Below, piece after piece: positions 15,669-25,291 of a stretch of 64,000 nt of DNA. A model generated the notes under the pieces. That model was given only the letters and a program-made list of their open reading frames with translations. It did no database searches and was not told the origin of the DNA. A program made the translations under genes and the position numbers. The DNA is from Saprospiraceae bacterium (GTDB lineage Bacteria > Bacteroidota > Bacteroidia > Chitinophagales > Saprospiraceae). The stretch's first letter is position 1. Each line of letters begins with the position of its first letter. Where the stretch lies: the NCBI GenBank assembly GCA_016710265.1, contig JADJJL010000007.1, positions 682,001 through 746,000 on the forward strand, in the 5' to 3' direction.

Positions 15669-17318
15669 TTAAGGTTTTGATAATTTTAAACGTTTTTGAT
15701 AAGCCACATACACCATGGCACAAATGGCCAAATAAAGTCCCAATAATAAAAATCTGGAACCATTGATATACGTCAATTTAGTCCTCAGTCCATCAGCAAC
15801 TGCTTGATCCGTCGCAGAATCAATTTGTCGGTGTACCCCTTGGTTCATCAACTGCCCTAAAATGGAACCATCTGATAATGGCCATCCCGCACCGGATGAT
15901 AAGCTATTCCACGAACCTGCCCAATCACCACCTTCAGGATTGATCAATGAACCAACAAATACAAACAACAAAAAGATGGTGGTTACGTATTTGATGATAA
16001 ATTTAAAAACAGGAGGAATTTTCATATCCGCTCCCCTATTAATTTCTTCAAATCCTTTGTCCATTCCAAAAAACCAGGCAAACAAAATTATTTCTGCCAA
16101 GGCAAAAACCACCAATGAAACCGTACCCGCCCAATAATCGTATTCGTCAAAAACACCTTCTGCAAAGAAAAATACACACGGAAGACCTAAAACAAAAACC
16201 ACCAATCCGAAGAACCACGCTGAGGTCTCTCTCTTCCAATTAAATTCATCTTTTAAAAATCCCATAAAAGGTGTACCCATTGCTAAAGAAGAGGTAATAC
16301 CGGCAAAGAACAACAAACCAAACCAAAATAAACCGCATATCATAGCTAAAACTGTTCCCCACTGCTCAAATAAAAATGGCAAGACCCTAAATCCTAGTCC
16401 AAGTCCACCAGATTGGGTAAGTTCTACTACTTTTTCAATTCCTAAATAACCCACTGCGATAGGGATGATAATTGCTCCACCTAAAACCACTTCTACAAAT
16501 TCATTCATCCAACCCGCAGACATGGCATTCAAAGCAATGTCTTCATCCTTTTTCATATAAGAAGCGTAGCAATGGATGGAACCCATTCCTAAGGATAGCG
16601 TAAAGAAAATTTGTCCCGCTGCTGCAAGCCAAACTTTAGGGTTCCAAATCGTACTAAAATCAGGCGTCCATAAGAAATTTAGCCCCACCGTACCATCAAA
16701 TATGGCACCTTGAGATCCACCTTTGAGTGTTATACCCATGATGGCTAAAAAGATTCCAAACAATATCAATAAAGGCATCAATACTTTGGCAACAATCTCA
16801 ATTCCTCCACTTAATCCTTTGGATAAAATCCAGGTATTCAATAATAAACATATAATCCAACAAATGATAGGACCCGATGACTCTAAACCTACATAAGTAT
16901 TAAAATGCGAAGAAACCTGATCTGCACTCATTCCGGAAAAAGCTCCCGTAATGGAACTCCATGCATAATTTAAAGCCCAGGATTCCAAATAACAGTAATA
17001 TGCCGCAACAGCGATGTTGGTGAAAATTCCAAAAACACCTAAATATTTCCAAAATTTCCTTTTGTCAAAAGAATTAAATATAAATGGAGTACTGTGGTCA
17101 CCTTTCTGTCCACCAAAACGACCCATGGCCCATTCTACATACAACAATGGAATTCCCATCAACAAAAAACAAACTAAATAAGGTATCATAAATGATCCTC
17201 CACCATTCTGTATGGCTTGCACTGGAAATCGGAGAAAATTACCCAATCCTACTGCATTTCCTGCCATGGCCAAAACCAGACCAACCCTTGAGCCCCAAGA
17301 TTCTTGTGTCTTCGTCAT
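15669..17318 (-). CDS. Sodium-dependent symporter of the neurotransmitter:sodium symporter (NSS/SNF) family
   Basis: A 549-residue membrane protein. The N-terminus WGSRVGLVLAMAGNAVGLGNFLRFP is the hallmark helix 1 of the LeuT-like fold, with the unwound substrate and sodium site. GGGSFMIPYL and the helix 6-8 region (FFTLSLGMGSIHCYASY) are also typical. Bacterial members take up amino acids with sodium. The frame extends 16 codons upstream, but those residues look non-native (MYFYFFKQARKF) and the ATG at 17318 precedes the conserved MTKTQESWGSR. The C-terminal loop near residues 475-525 is longer than in LeuT. It forms an operon with the 48-residue protein downstream. The substrate is unknown. 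Confidence 0.85.
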   Translation of the reverse strand: MTKTQESWGSRVGLVLAMAGNAVGLGNFLRFPVQAIQNGGGSFMIPYLVCFLLMGIPLLYVEWAMGRFGGQKGDHSTPFIFNSFDKRKFWKYLGVFGIFTNIAVAAYYCYLESWALNYAWSSITGAFSGMSADQVSSHFNTYVGLESSGPIICWIICLLLNTWILSKGLSGGIEIVAKVLMPLLILFGIFLAIMGITLKGGSQGAIFDGTVGLNFLWTPDFSTIWNPKVWLAAAGQIFFTLSLGMGSIHCYASYMKKDEDIALNAMSAGWMNEFVEVVLGGAIIIPIAVGYLGIEKVVELTQSGGLGLGFRVLPFLFEQWGTVLAMICGLFWFGLLFFAGITSSLAMGTPFMGFLKDEFNWKRETSAWFFGLVVFVLGLPCVFFFAEGVFDEYDYWAGTVSLVVFALAEIILFAWFFGMDKGFEEINRGADMKIPPVFKFIIKYVTTIFLLFVFVGSLINPEGGDWAGSWNSLSSGAGWPLSDGSILGQLMNQGVHRQIDSATDQAVADGLRTKLTYINGSRFLLLGLYLAICAMVYVAYQKRLKLSKP

Positions 17319-17704
17319 CGTATCAATATTGAATTTTCTTGCTTGTTTGAAAAAGTAAAAGTACAACTTTCAAGATAATTGGCTAAATATTATACAAATG
17401 CTTAAACTAAGGGTTTTTAGAACTAATTTGTATATAATTTGAGTTGGAATTTATGCTATGATTCAAGCATTAAACTGATGCAACTCTCGATTTCAAGTCT
17501 TGCTTGTTAAAACCGGAAAAATGGTAATTTATCAAATAAAATGGTCAATTTTGATTTCAAACGAATCTAATAATATCATATATAGCATATTACACATTAA
17601 ATATATATTTAATATTTAATGAAATCCCAATAAAAAATAATCCGGGCCAAGTACCATGAATCCGCGTATATTTGCGGAGTTTTTCTAAAAATCTACTTTA
17701 ATAT
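17319..17704. other. Divergent intergenic region, AT-rich, with perfect 18-base palindrome
   Basis: This spacer separates the NSS gene from secDF. It contains the perfect palindrome ATTAAATATATATTTAAT at 17596-17613. Nothing coding is visible. The palindrome could bind a dimeric regulator or be chance in AT-rich DNA. Confidence 0.4.
17667..17674 (+). promoter_or_regulatory. -7 element for secDF
   Basis: TATATTTG fits TAnnTTTG, 30 bases before the ATG. It lies within CCGCGTATATTTGCGG, whose arms also pair. No clear -33 element is seen. Confidence 0.45.
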
Positions 17705-20700
17705 ATGAAAGAGCAAGGATTTGTTAAGTGGGTATTGATTGCCTTATTGGCAGTTTGTATTATGCAACTGATGTATTATTTTCCCACCATTGGAATCGAG
17801 CGCGATGCCAACGATTATGGAATTTCAAAACGTGAAGGAATCACAGATGAAAAATTGGCCTATCAGGCTGAAAAACAAGCGCGTATTGATTATTTAGATT
17901 CTATTTCTGATCAAACGGTATTTAGTATTCCACTTTTAAAAGATTATACTTACAACGATTTAAAAAAGCAACAATTGGCTCTTGGACTTGACCTAAAAGG
18001 CGGTTTAAGTACCATATTGCAGATCGATTTAAGTGATTTCCTCATTTCATTATCAGGGAATAGCCAAGACCCTGCTTTTAAATCAGCCGTAGTTTCAGCC
18101 AATGAGCGACTGAAAACAAGTCAGGCAGATTTTATCACCTTGTTTGCTGAAGAATTTAAAAAGGCTTCTCCAGATAAGTCACTTGCCTCGATTTTTGCAA
18201 GAAGTGCCACTCTAAAAGACAGAATAAACATCAATTCCAGTGAAGCAGATGTGACCCGAATCATCCGTGAAATGGCTGATCAAACAGTGGAACTTACCTT
18301 TGATAGAATCAAAAAAAGAATTGATAAATTTGGTGCCATCCAACCCAATATTTCTTTGGACAAGGCAAGAGATATGATCCTTGTGGAATTACCTGGCGTG
18401 GACAACCCTGAAAGAGCTAGAAAATTTCTTCAGGCATCCGCCAAATTGGAATTTTGGGATGTGTATAGAATCAGTGATCCTGGGCTTTTTGAATCTTTCG
18501 GCATGGCTGATAGAAAATTAAAAGCAATAAATGTAGGTGATTCATCCGATGTCACTGCTCCCAAGTTTAGATATGTCAACCGTTATGACTTCACACGTGA
18601 TAGTCTGGGAAATACTTTGGATTCCACTTTGGTTGGAGTAGATACCATTCCTGAAGCACTAGATCCTCTTGCTGACAAAGGACCACTTTATGCTATATTT
18701 AGTCCCAATGGAGCATCTGCCCAGGGATTAAGTTACGCGCCTGCTGTGATGGGAGTTGTTGAAAAACCCAACCGCGATAAACTGGTTGAAATGCTTAACA
18801 AACCAGAAATTAAAGCCCTGTTTCCAGTAGATTTAGAGTTCAGATTATCCGGCAAACCTGCCAAAAATTACCAGACCAACGAAACTACCAACCAGTATGA
18901 AGTTTATGCCATTAAAAAAAGATTGGGTAGCGATGAGGCTACACTGGATGGTGAGCGAGTTGTTAGAGCTTTTTCTCAACCCGATCAAGTATCCGGAAAT
19001 ACAGTAGTCTCATTGGCTATGGACAGTCGTGGAGCCAAAATCTGGGGAGACATGACTACCAGAGCTGCCCAAGACAACAATCGTGAAATTGCTATCGTCC
19101 TGGATGATGAAGTTGTTTCATGCCCAAGGGTCAATGAGCCAATCTTAGGTGGTAGCAGTCAAATATCCGGAAATTTTACCATTGATGAATCCAATGACTT
19201 GGCCAACATACTACAAGTAGGTAAACTCCCTGCAAAAACAAAAATCATTCAAGAATCCTTGGTTGGACCAACTCTTGGAAAAGAAAATATCCAAAAATCA
19301 CTTTGGTCCATATTTGGAGGCTTTGCTTTGGTTTTATTGTTCATGGTGGTTTACTATTTAGGAGGCGGTTTTGTATCCATTATTGCCTTGCTTTTAAATA
19401 TAGTATTCATTCTTGCCACCTTGGCTTCATTTGGTACGGTATTAACCTTGCCAGGTATAGCGGGACTTGTTTTGACCATGGGTATGGCGGTGGATGCCAA
19501 CATCATTATTTATGAGAGAATCAAAGAAGAAGTAAATGCTGGTAGAACATATTTGCAATCCATTGTAGAAGGATTCAAACATTCTTTATCCGCTATTATT
19601 GATACGCACGTTACCACACTCTTATCTTCAATCGTACTATTTTATTATGGATTAGGTCCTGTTAAAGGATTTGCATTGGTCTTGATCGTAGGGGTAATCT
19701 TTTCCGTATTTACGGCTTTCCTTGTAACTAGATTGATCATAGATTGGTGGTCTTCCAAAGGACGTGAAATGAAATTTGCTTCAGATTTTACTGCAAAGGC
19801 CTTTAAAAACTTCAACTTTGACTGGGTTGGAAAAAGAAAATACTCTTATATTTTTTCAGGTATTTTAATTTTAATTAGCATTGGTTCTTTCTTTACCAGA
19901 GGATTTGAGTTGGGCGTTGAATTTAAAGGAGGTTATTCCATCAACGTTCAATTTGACAAAGAGGTGAATATTGATCAATTGAGGAATAGCCTTAATAAGT
20001 CATTTAGTGGCAATCCCATCGTAAAAAGTGTGGATACAAAAAATACTTATAATATCACAACTTCTTATTTGATCAATGACAGCAGTCCAGATGTCAATGT
20101 TAAAGTAAAAACACAACTTTTGGCTGGGATCAATGAGGCCATGGGAAGTAATTTAACTTATGAAGAATTTGACCAAAGTGAGGGAGATGGTACCCATATT
20201 TTATCCTATAGCCAGGTAGGACCTGTCATTGCCGACGATATAAAAAACAGTTCAGGAAAAGCTATGCTTATTTCATTGATTGTTATTTTTATTTATATTT
20301 TAATCAGGTTTATCAAATGGCAATATAGCGCCGGAGCGATCATTGCTTTGGTACACGATACCATCATTGTATTGGGTTGTTTCTCATTATTTCATGGCAT
20401 CCTACCTTTTGCAATGGAAATTGATCAAGCATTGATTGCTGCACTTCTAACTGTTATTGGTTATTCGATGAATGACACGGTAATTGTGTTTGACCGTATC
20501 AAAGAATATCTAAGAATGGATAGCAATAAAACTGAAAAAGAATTGATCAATGAAGCCATAACCGGGACACTTTCTAGAACAGTCAATACATCGTTGGTTA
20601 CATTATTGACCATCGTAATTTTGTTCTTCTTTGGTGGAAGTAGTATTAAAGGATTTTCTTTTGCACTTATTGTGGGAATCATTATTGGTACCTATTCATC

Positions 20701-20803
20701 CATATTTATTGCCACGCCGGTAATGGTGGACCTTGCGGCAAGTCTCAAAACCAAAATGAGAAAAGTGAGTCAAAAAGTAGGTAGTAAAGTAGCCAAAGTA
20801 TAG
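17705..20803 (+). CDS. secDF: Fused protein translocase subunit SecDF
   Basis: A 1032-residue fusion of SecD and SecF, the usual form in Bacteroidota. It uses the proton gradient to help pull proteins through SecYEG on the periplasmic side. The SecD half has helix 1 near residues 8-27, the LGLDLKGGLSTILQ block (97-110), the large P1 periplasmic domain and a six-helix bundle with GMAVDANIIIYERIKEE. The SecF half starts near residue 705, repeats the FKGGYSINVQF block and has its own bundle with IGYSMNDTVIVFDRIKE. The Asp of each bundle (VDANI, MNDTV) is where the proton path is expected. It is transcribed alone and ends at a strong terminator. Confidence 0.95.
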   Translation: MKEQGFVKWVLIALLAVCIMQLMYYFPTIGIERDANDYGISKREGITDEKLAYQAEKQARIDYLDSISDQTVFSIPLLKDYTYNDLKKQQLALGLDLKGGLSTILQIDLSDFLISLSGNSQDPAFKSAVVSANERLKTSQADFITLFAEEFKKASPDKSLASIFARSATLKDRININSSEADVTRIIREMADQTVELTFDRIKKRIDKFGAIQPNISLDKARDMILVELPGVDNPERARKFLQASAKLEFWDVYRISDPGLFESFGMADRKLKAINVGDSSDVTAPKFRYVNRYDFTRDSLGNTLDSTLVGVDTIPEALDPLADKGPLYAIFSPNGASAQGLSYAPAVMGVVEKPNRDKLVEMLNKPEIKALFPVDLEFRLSGKPAKNYQTNETTNQYEVYAIKKRLGSDEATLDGERVVRAFSQPDQVSGNTVVSLAMDSRGAKIWGDMTTRAAQDNNREIAIVLDDEVVSCPRVNEPILGGSSQISGNFTIDESNDLANILQVGKLPAKTKIIQESLVGPTLGKENIQKSLWSIFGGFALVLLFMVVYYLGGGFVSIIALLLNIVFILATLASFGTVLTLPGIAGLVLTMGMAVDANIIIYERIKEEVNAGRTYLQSIVEGFKHSLSAIIDTHVTTLLSSIVLFYYGLGPVKGFALVLIVGVIFSVFTAFLVTRLIIDWWSSKGREMKFASDFTAKAFKNFNFDWVGKRKYSYIFSGILILISIGSFFTRGFELGVEFKGGYSINVQFDKEVNIDQLRNSLNKSFSGNPIVKSVDTKNTYNITTSYLINDSSPDVNVKVKTQLLAGINEAMGSNLTYEEFDQSEGDGTHILSYSQVGPVIADDIKNSSGKAMLISLIVIFIYILIRFIKWQYSAGAIIALVHDTIIVLGCFSLFHGILPFAMEIDQALIAALLTVIGYSMNDTVIVFDRIKEYLRMDSNKTEKELINEAITGTLSRTVNTSLVTLLTIVILFFFGGSSIKGFSFALIVGIIIGTYSSIFIATPVMVDLAASLKTKMRKVSQKVGSKVAKV

Positions 20804-20825
20804 GAAAAGCTTTTTTCTAAGAAAT

Positions 20826-20869
20826 AAAAAATCCGATGTAGAATTTTTCTTTTACATCGGATTTTTTTT
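20826..20869. terminator. Bidirectional terminator between secDF and the carbonic anhydrase gene
   Basis: ATCCGATGTA (20831-20840) pairs with TACATCGGAT (20853-20862), flanked by an A-run before and a T-run of eight after. The stem serves secDF and, read on the other strand, the convergent carbonic anhydrase gene. Confidence 0.85.
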
Positions 20870-20902
20870 GTGCTCTAAGTTTGAGCCAACAAGTATATTT
20901 TA

Positions 20903-21532
20903 TTAGACGATCTTATAGATTTCCATGATATTTTCAAGGATGGATTCGAAATTGATATGCAGATCTTTGAGACTACCTGTGTGTACATCGAATACCCATC
21001 CTTGCACAGTCAATCCTTTTTCTTTGATGGCCAATTGTACAGAAGCCAGTTTTAAAATATTGGTGCATTGTTCTAGAACATTTAATTCCACCAACCGATC
21101 ATATTTAAGGGTTTCATCGGAAATGGATTTTAATTCATCGCGATGGGCTCTATAGACATCTCTTATATTTCTAAGCCAGGGATTTAAAATTCCCAAATCC
21201 GCCGATTGCATAGCCGCCTTTACACCACCACAACCATAATGACCACACACAACCACATGTTTCACCCCAAGATGCCTGACGGCGTAGTTGATGACAGATT
21301 GCACATTCAAATCGGTATTGACGACCATATTGGCGATGTTGCGGTGTACAAAAACATCACCGGGACCCAAGCCCATCAACTCTTCTGCAGATACCCGACT
21401 GTCAGAACATCCAATGTATAATATTTCCGGATTCTGTCCTTTCCCCAAAGCGTTGAAATAATTTTCATCCACTTTTAATTTATCTGCAATCCATTTTTCG
21501 TTGTTCTTGAAAATTTGATGGATCAATTCCAT
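20903..21532 (-). CDS. Beta-class carbonic anhydrase
   Basis: A 209-residue cytosolic zinc enzyme that interconverts carbon dioxide and bicarbonate. The zinc ligands are all present: Cys42 in CSDSRV (with the Asp44/Arg46 dyad), His98 and Cys101 in HYGCGG. The family's HRNIAN block is at 63-68. The length is close to that of bacterial Can proteins (about 220 residues). The gene stands alone between a convergent terminator and the MoxR-like gene, with 40 bases to the latter's stop. It probably supplies bicarbonate to carboxylases and buffers pH. Confidence 0.92.
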   Translation of the reverse strand: MELIHQIFKNNEKWIADKLKVDENYFNALGKGQNPEILYIGCSDSRVSAEELMGLGPGDVFVHRNIANMVVNTDLNVQSVINYAVRHLGVKHVVVCGHYGCGGVKAAMQSADLGILNPWLRNIRDVYRAHRDELKSISDETLKYDRLVELNVLEQCTNILKLASVQLAIKEKGLTVQGWVFDVHTGSLKDLHINFESILENIMEIYKIV

Positions 21533-21572
21533 ACTCTTTGATTTTATAACTTAATGAAAAAGAAAAGAAATT

Positions 21573-23039
21573 TTAATTTTTATGAATATCTTTCAAAGCA
21601 GAATACAACTGATCCTGAAACAAGAAATGTCCTCCATCCAGTTTTCTTTCAATAAATAGATATTCAGCCAATACATGCAAGAGTAATTCCTTCAATAGTA
21701 TTTCATTACCAGGCATTTTTGGAATCAATCCGTCAATTCCTTTTACAGATTCTATGGCCAATTTATATTCTGCATCGGTCGAGTAAGATTTCAATTCCAC
21801 TACTCCACCTTCTTCAAACCAAGATATGATCGCTTGGTATTTTCGCTTAGGTTCTGTCGTGGTTTTTCTTTTTAGTAAATCAATGTCTTTAAAATAAAAA
21901 GCAGCGACTGTCTGCATCGCAGCACCAATTAGTTTAATGGCTACAGAGGCGGCTCCTTCTTGTTCACCTTCATAGACCAATTCGACTTTCCCCACAATGG
22001 CCGGAATGGCTGCATATAAATCGCTGATGCGCACGCTTCCTTCGGTCTGATTGGTTCTTAACATACGTTGCACAACCGCGCTGTGAATGCTCTCATAGGC
22101 TGAAATGGACAATCTTGCAGAGACGCCACTTTTCTCATCCACAAAATCACTGGTTCTTGCTTCTACTGCAATTTGTTCTATCAAATCTTCTATCAACGGT
22201 GGAAAAACTACCTTAAAAGGTTCTGTGTTCAGTTTTATTTCTTGTTTTGTAATTTTTTTAGCGGTCTCGATGTCTTCAGGATAATGTGTAAAAATTTGAC
22301 TTTGAATTCGATCCTTTAATGGCGTGATGATCGCCCCGCGACTGGTATAATCCTCCGGATTGGCTGTAAAAACAAAATAAATATCGAAAGGAAATCTAAA
22401 CTTAAATCCTCTGATTTGTATATCGCCTTCCTGCAATATATTAAAAAGAGATACCTGTATCCTAGGTGCTAGATCCGGTAATTCATTGATGACAAATATG
22501 CAGCGGTGCGATCTTGGAATTAAGCCAAAATGTATGGCCTCCTCTTCTGCATAACTTGCCTTTAGTCTTGCTGCTTTAATCGGATCGATGTCTCCAATTA
22601 AATCTGAAATGCTGACATCAGGTGTCGCCAATTTTTCAGTGTACCTTTCACTGGAATGCAACCAAGAGATTGGAGTCTCATCTCCAAGTTTCGCACAAAG
22701 ATCTCGGGCATATTTTGACATCGGTGCCAATGGATCATCATTTATTTCGGATCCTTCGATGATTGGAATCCATTCATCGAGTAGCTGAATCATCATTCTG
22801 GCCATTCTGGTTTTAGCCTGTCCTCTTAATCCAAGAAAATTAACATGATGACCTGATAGAATAGCCCTTTCCAATTGTGGAATGACCGTTTCTTCATAAC
22901 CATAGATTCCTTTAAAAACCTGTTCTCCGCTTTTTATTTTTTCAATGAGATTTTTCCTCATCTCTTCACGAATACTTATTGACTTATATCCCGACTTCTT
23001 TAATTGCCCCAATGTCTTTATTTCTAAATAATCTTTCAT
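21573..23039 (-). CDS. MoxR/magnesium-chelatase-like AAA+ ATPase
   Basis: A 488-residue AAA+ protein. Walker A is GLRGQAKT (70-77). The Walker B region reads IFVINELPDL (181-190), with Asn in the place of the usual Asp, which is common in this ChlI-related subfamily as I recall it. A DLIGDIDP segment (146-153) and a sensor-type FVFTANPEDYTSRG follow. The C-terminal 180 residues are helical and specific to the subfamily. MoxR-type ATPases act with VWA-domain partners to insert metals or remodel protein complexes. The partner is encoded directly upstream with a 4-base overlap. The client is unknown. Confidence 0.8.
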   Translation of the reverse strand: MKDYLEIKTLGQLKKSGYKSISIREEMRKNLIEKIKSGEQVFKGIYGYEETVIPQLERAILSGHHVNFLGLRGQAKTRMARMMIQLLDEWIPIIEGSEINDDPLAPMSKYARDLCAKLGDETPISWLHSSERYTEKLATPDVSISDLIGDIDPIKAARLKASYAEEEAIHFGLIPRSHRCIFVINELPDLAPRIQVSLFNILQEGDIQIRGFKFRFPFDIYFVFTANPEDYTSRGAIITPLKDRIQSQIFTHYPEDIETAKKITKQEIKLNTEPFKVVFPPLIEDLIEQIAVEARTSDFVDEKSGVSARLSISAYESIHSAVVQRMLRTNQTEGSVRISDLYAAIPAIVGKVELVYEGEQEGAASVAIKLIGAAMQTVAAFYFKDIDLLKRKTTTEPKRKYQAIISWFEEGGVVELKSYSTDAEYKLAIESVKGIDGLIPKMPGNEILLKELLLHVLAEYLFIERKLDGGHFLFQDQLYSALKDIHKN

Positions 23040-24133
23040 CTACCCTTTTTTTTACTTTTCTGATAATCCTCAAATACAAAATCTCCCAGACCTTGAAGGC
23101 CTGAATAAAATGCACTACCTTGATTGGCTTTGGTAAATTCTTCCACAAATTCTTGCAACCAATATTCCTGTGCCAACATAAAAGTGGTAATTTTAATTCC
23201 CAGTTTTTTACATTGGATGGCAAGGTCTATAGTCTTGCGAATAATTTTAGGATCCGCATTTGAACTGTTCATATAATATTTTCCATCCGGCATTTTTAAG
23301 CAGGTCGGTTTGCCATCTGTGATCATAAAAATTTGTTTGTTGGCTGATTTTCGCTTTCGCAGTAAATCCATGGCCAACTCCAATCCAGCCACTGTATTGG
23401 TATGATATGGTCCTACACTCAAATATGGTAATTCCGAAATTGCAACCTGCCATGCATCATTTCCAAACACCACCACGTCTAAAGTGTCTTTCGGAAAATA
23501 ACGTGTAATCCATTCCCCCAAAGCCATAGCTACCTTCTTAGCAGGTGTAATTCTATCTTCACCATACAAGATCATGGAATGCGAAATGTCAATCATCAAA
23601 ACGGTAGAAAGCCTTGAATGATGATCTGCTTCAAAGACTTCCAGGTCTTCTTCGGTCAAATCAATGGGTCCAATTCCTGTTCTTATTTGTGAATTCCGCA
23701 AACTTGCTTGAAAATCAATTCTATTTAAATCATCTCCAAATTCATAATTTCTTTTTTCCTCTTTGGACTCTCCGGTTTCGGCCCTAAATTTGGTTTGATG
23801 ATTTCCCCTTACATCTCGTTTCAGATTTCCAAAAACTTGCTCCAGTGATTTCTGTCTGATCAGTTGCTCTGCTTTAGCGCCTAAGACCAAACCCTTTTGA
23901 TCTTTGTCAGGTACCAACAGCATCAATTTTTCCAAATCTCTTTTGAAATCTTCTAAGGTGTAATCTTTGGTGGTGATTTTGTGCTCCGCGTCAATTTGTT
24001 CCAACCAATCAAAAGCTTCAACCACATCTCCGGAGGTATGAACCATGATCTCTAAAAATATTTCAAGCAATTTTTCGAACACAGTTCGGTGATCATTACT
24101 TAAGTCTTTGGCTGTAAACTTTACTCCTGGCAT
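23036..24133 (-). CDS. VWA-domain protein, partner of the MoxR-like ATPase
   Basis: A 365-residue soluble protein with a helical front half and a von Willebrand A domain from about residue 175. The metal-ion-dependent adhesion site is complete: DISHS (182-186), the Thr in HTNTVAG, and MITDGKPT. There is no signal peptide or membrane helix, so it acts in the cytosol. Its stop codon overlaps the start of the ATPase gene by four bases, which indicates translational coupling and equal expression. Together they form a MoxR-VWA chaperone pair, similar in architecture to ChlI/ChlD and RavA/ViaA. Confidence 0.82.
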   Translation of the reverse strand: MPGVKFTAKDLSNDHRTVFEKLLEIFLEIMVHTSGDVVEAFDWLEQIDAEHKITTKDYTLEDFKRDLEKLMLLVPDKDQKGLVLGAKAEQLIRQKSLEQVFGNLKRDVRGNHQTKFRAETGESKEEKRNYEFGDDLNRIDFQASLRNSQIRTGIGPIDLTEEDLEVFEADHHSRLSTVLMIDISHSMILYGEDRITPAKKVAMALGEWITRYFPKDTLDVVVFGNDAWQVAISELPYLSVGPYHTNTVAGLELAMDLLRKRKSANKQIFMITDGKPTCLKMPDGKYYMNSSNADPKIIRKTIDLAIQCKKLGIKITTFMLAQEYWLQEFVEEFTKANQGSAFYSGLQGLGDFVFEDYQKSKKKGR

Positions 24134-24318
24134 GCTAAGAGTAAACTCATTCTGTTGTCAAAAGTTTACAAATTGGGGAAAACCAGGCATGACACAAAAC
24201 ACACTTCATCAAGTCAATTTAAGATTTGATCCGAAAATTTTCTCAATTTGTCGAAGAGTTTGAAACAAAAACCAACAAACACTGACCTTTACTGTATCAT
24301 AATTACAATTCAAAGAAA

Positions 24319-24663
24319 ATGAAAACATTGTTATTTTTATCTATGCTCTTCAGCAGTGCGATATTGGGATACTCAACGGACCGTTCTGATTCCACTAAAC
24401 TTATCAAATTTGTGGTCTTCGATCAGGAAAAACGCAGTTTTGTAGATGCCGCGGAAATCGAACTCATCGTCAATGATCAAAAATTGGTCAATCTGACCGA
24501 CGAATTTGGTTATGCCTATTTTATGGTACCTAAAGCGGATCTTGCAAGCCTTAAAGTGCAAATGTCGGGTTATAAAGAATTCTGTATCAATATAGAATTG
24601 ATTGACAAGGCTGTTTGCTTTATTGGTTTGAGCAAAAACAGAACGGAATACTATATTTTATAG
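24319..24663 (+). CDS. Small secreted beta-rich protein, CarboxypepD_reg-like
   Basis: A 114-residue protein with a signal peptide (MKTLLFLSMLFSSAILGYS). The remaining residues look like one carboxypeptidase-regulatory-like/Ig-type domain: FVVFDQEKRSFVDAAEIEL, then TDEFGYAYFMVPK and VQMSGYKEF, the pattern of small TonB-associated front domains. No catalytic residues are apparent. It may be a periplasmic or surface accessory protein. It converges on the acyltransferase gene with only one base between the stop codons. Function unknown. Confidence 0.55.
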   Translation: MKTLLFLSMLFSSAILGYSTDRSDSTKLIKFVVFDQEKRSFVDAAEIELIVNDQKLVNLTDEFGYAYFMVPKADLASLKVQMSGYKEFCINIELIDKAVCFIGLSKNRTEYYIL

Positions 24664-24664
24664 C

Positions 24665-25291
24665 CTATTCCAGTGGTTTAGTCAATGTCTTGACCAATTT
24701 GGCAGGAACTCCTGCGATCAAACTATAAGCTGGAAAATTTTCAGTGACCACACTACCTGCTGCTACCACACATGATTCACCCAAACGAACACCCTGAAGA
24801 ACGATCACATGCGCCCCTAAAAAAGTACCTTTGGAGATGACAATAGGATCTTTTTTTCTTGGGTAAATTTTGGACATCGGCATTCTGCCTAAATCCATGT
24901 GGGTCATGAGCATAGAATTGGCTCCTATACCAACCTGATCTTCCAAAATAATTTGATCTGTCAAATCAAAAAAAGCTCCTGTACCAATGACACATTGATG
25001 GCCTATTTGCAATCTTGATAAATCGCCCGTGGAATCTACATCTTCATAGACATTGTCCACGGTGATGGGACCTTTAAAATTTACATCTTTTCCACATTTT
25101 CCATTAAAAGCATTGATTAGATAAGGAAGCTGCCATTTAAATGCATGGTGGATTGATCTGGCGATCATCTCTTTTCCAAATAAAAATATTCGAAACTTTA
25201 TAAATAGGAAATGAACCCAACTGTAAGCATTTTTTACTTTGATTTTAAGAATATTTGATTTCGGGTTTCGTCTTGGGTCCATTTTAAACAT
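24665..25291 (-). CDS. Hexapeptide-repeat acyltransferase
   Basis: A left-handed beta-helix acyltransferase of about 208 residues. The C-terminal half has the hexapeptide rhythm (IGHQCVIGTGAFF, VGIGANSMLMTH, LGAHVIVLQGVRLGESCVVAAGSVVTENFPAYSLIAGVPAKLVK), ending in the classic GVPAK motif of the CysE/WcaF/maa group. A likely catalytic His is in MTHMD. It should transfer an acetyl or other acyl group from CoA to a sugar or other acceptor. The ATG codons at 25294, 25291 and 25282 all lie at the end of the rsh gene, so translation is coupled to it; the exact start is uncertain. Confidence 0.75.
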   Translation of the reverse strand: MFKMDPRRNPKSNILKIKVKNAYSWVHFLFIKFRIFLFGKEMIARSIHHAFKWQLPYLINAFNGKCGKDVNFKGPITVDNVYEDVDSTGDLSRLQIGHQCVIGTGAFFDLTDQIILEDQVGIGANSMLMTHMDLGRMPMSKIYPRKKDPIVISKGTFLGAHVIVLQGVRLGESCVVAAGSVVTENFPAYSLIAGVPAKLVKTLTKPLE

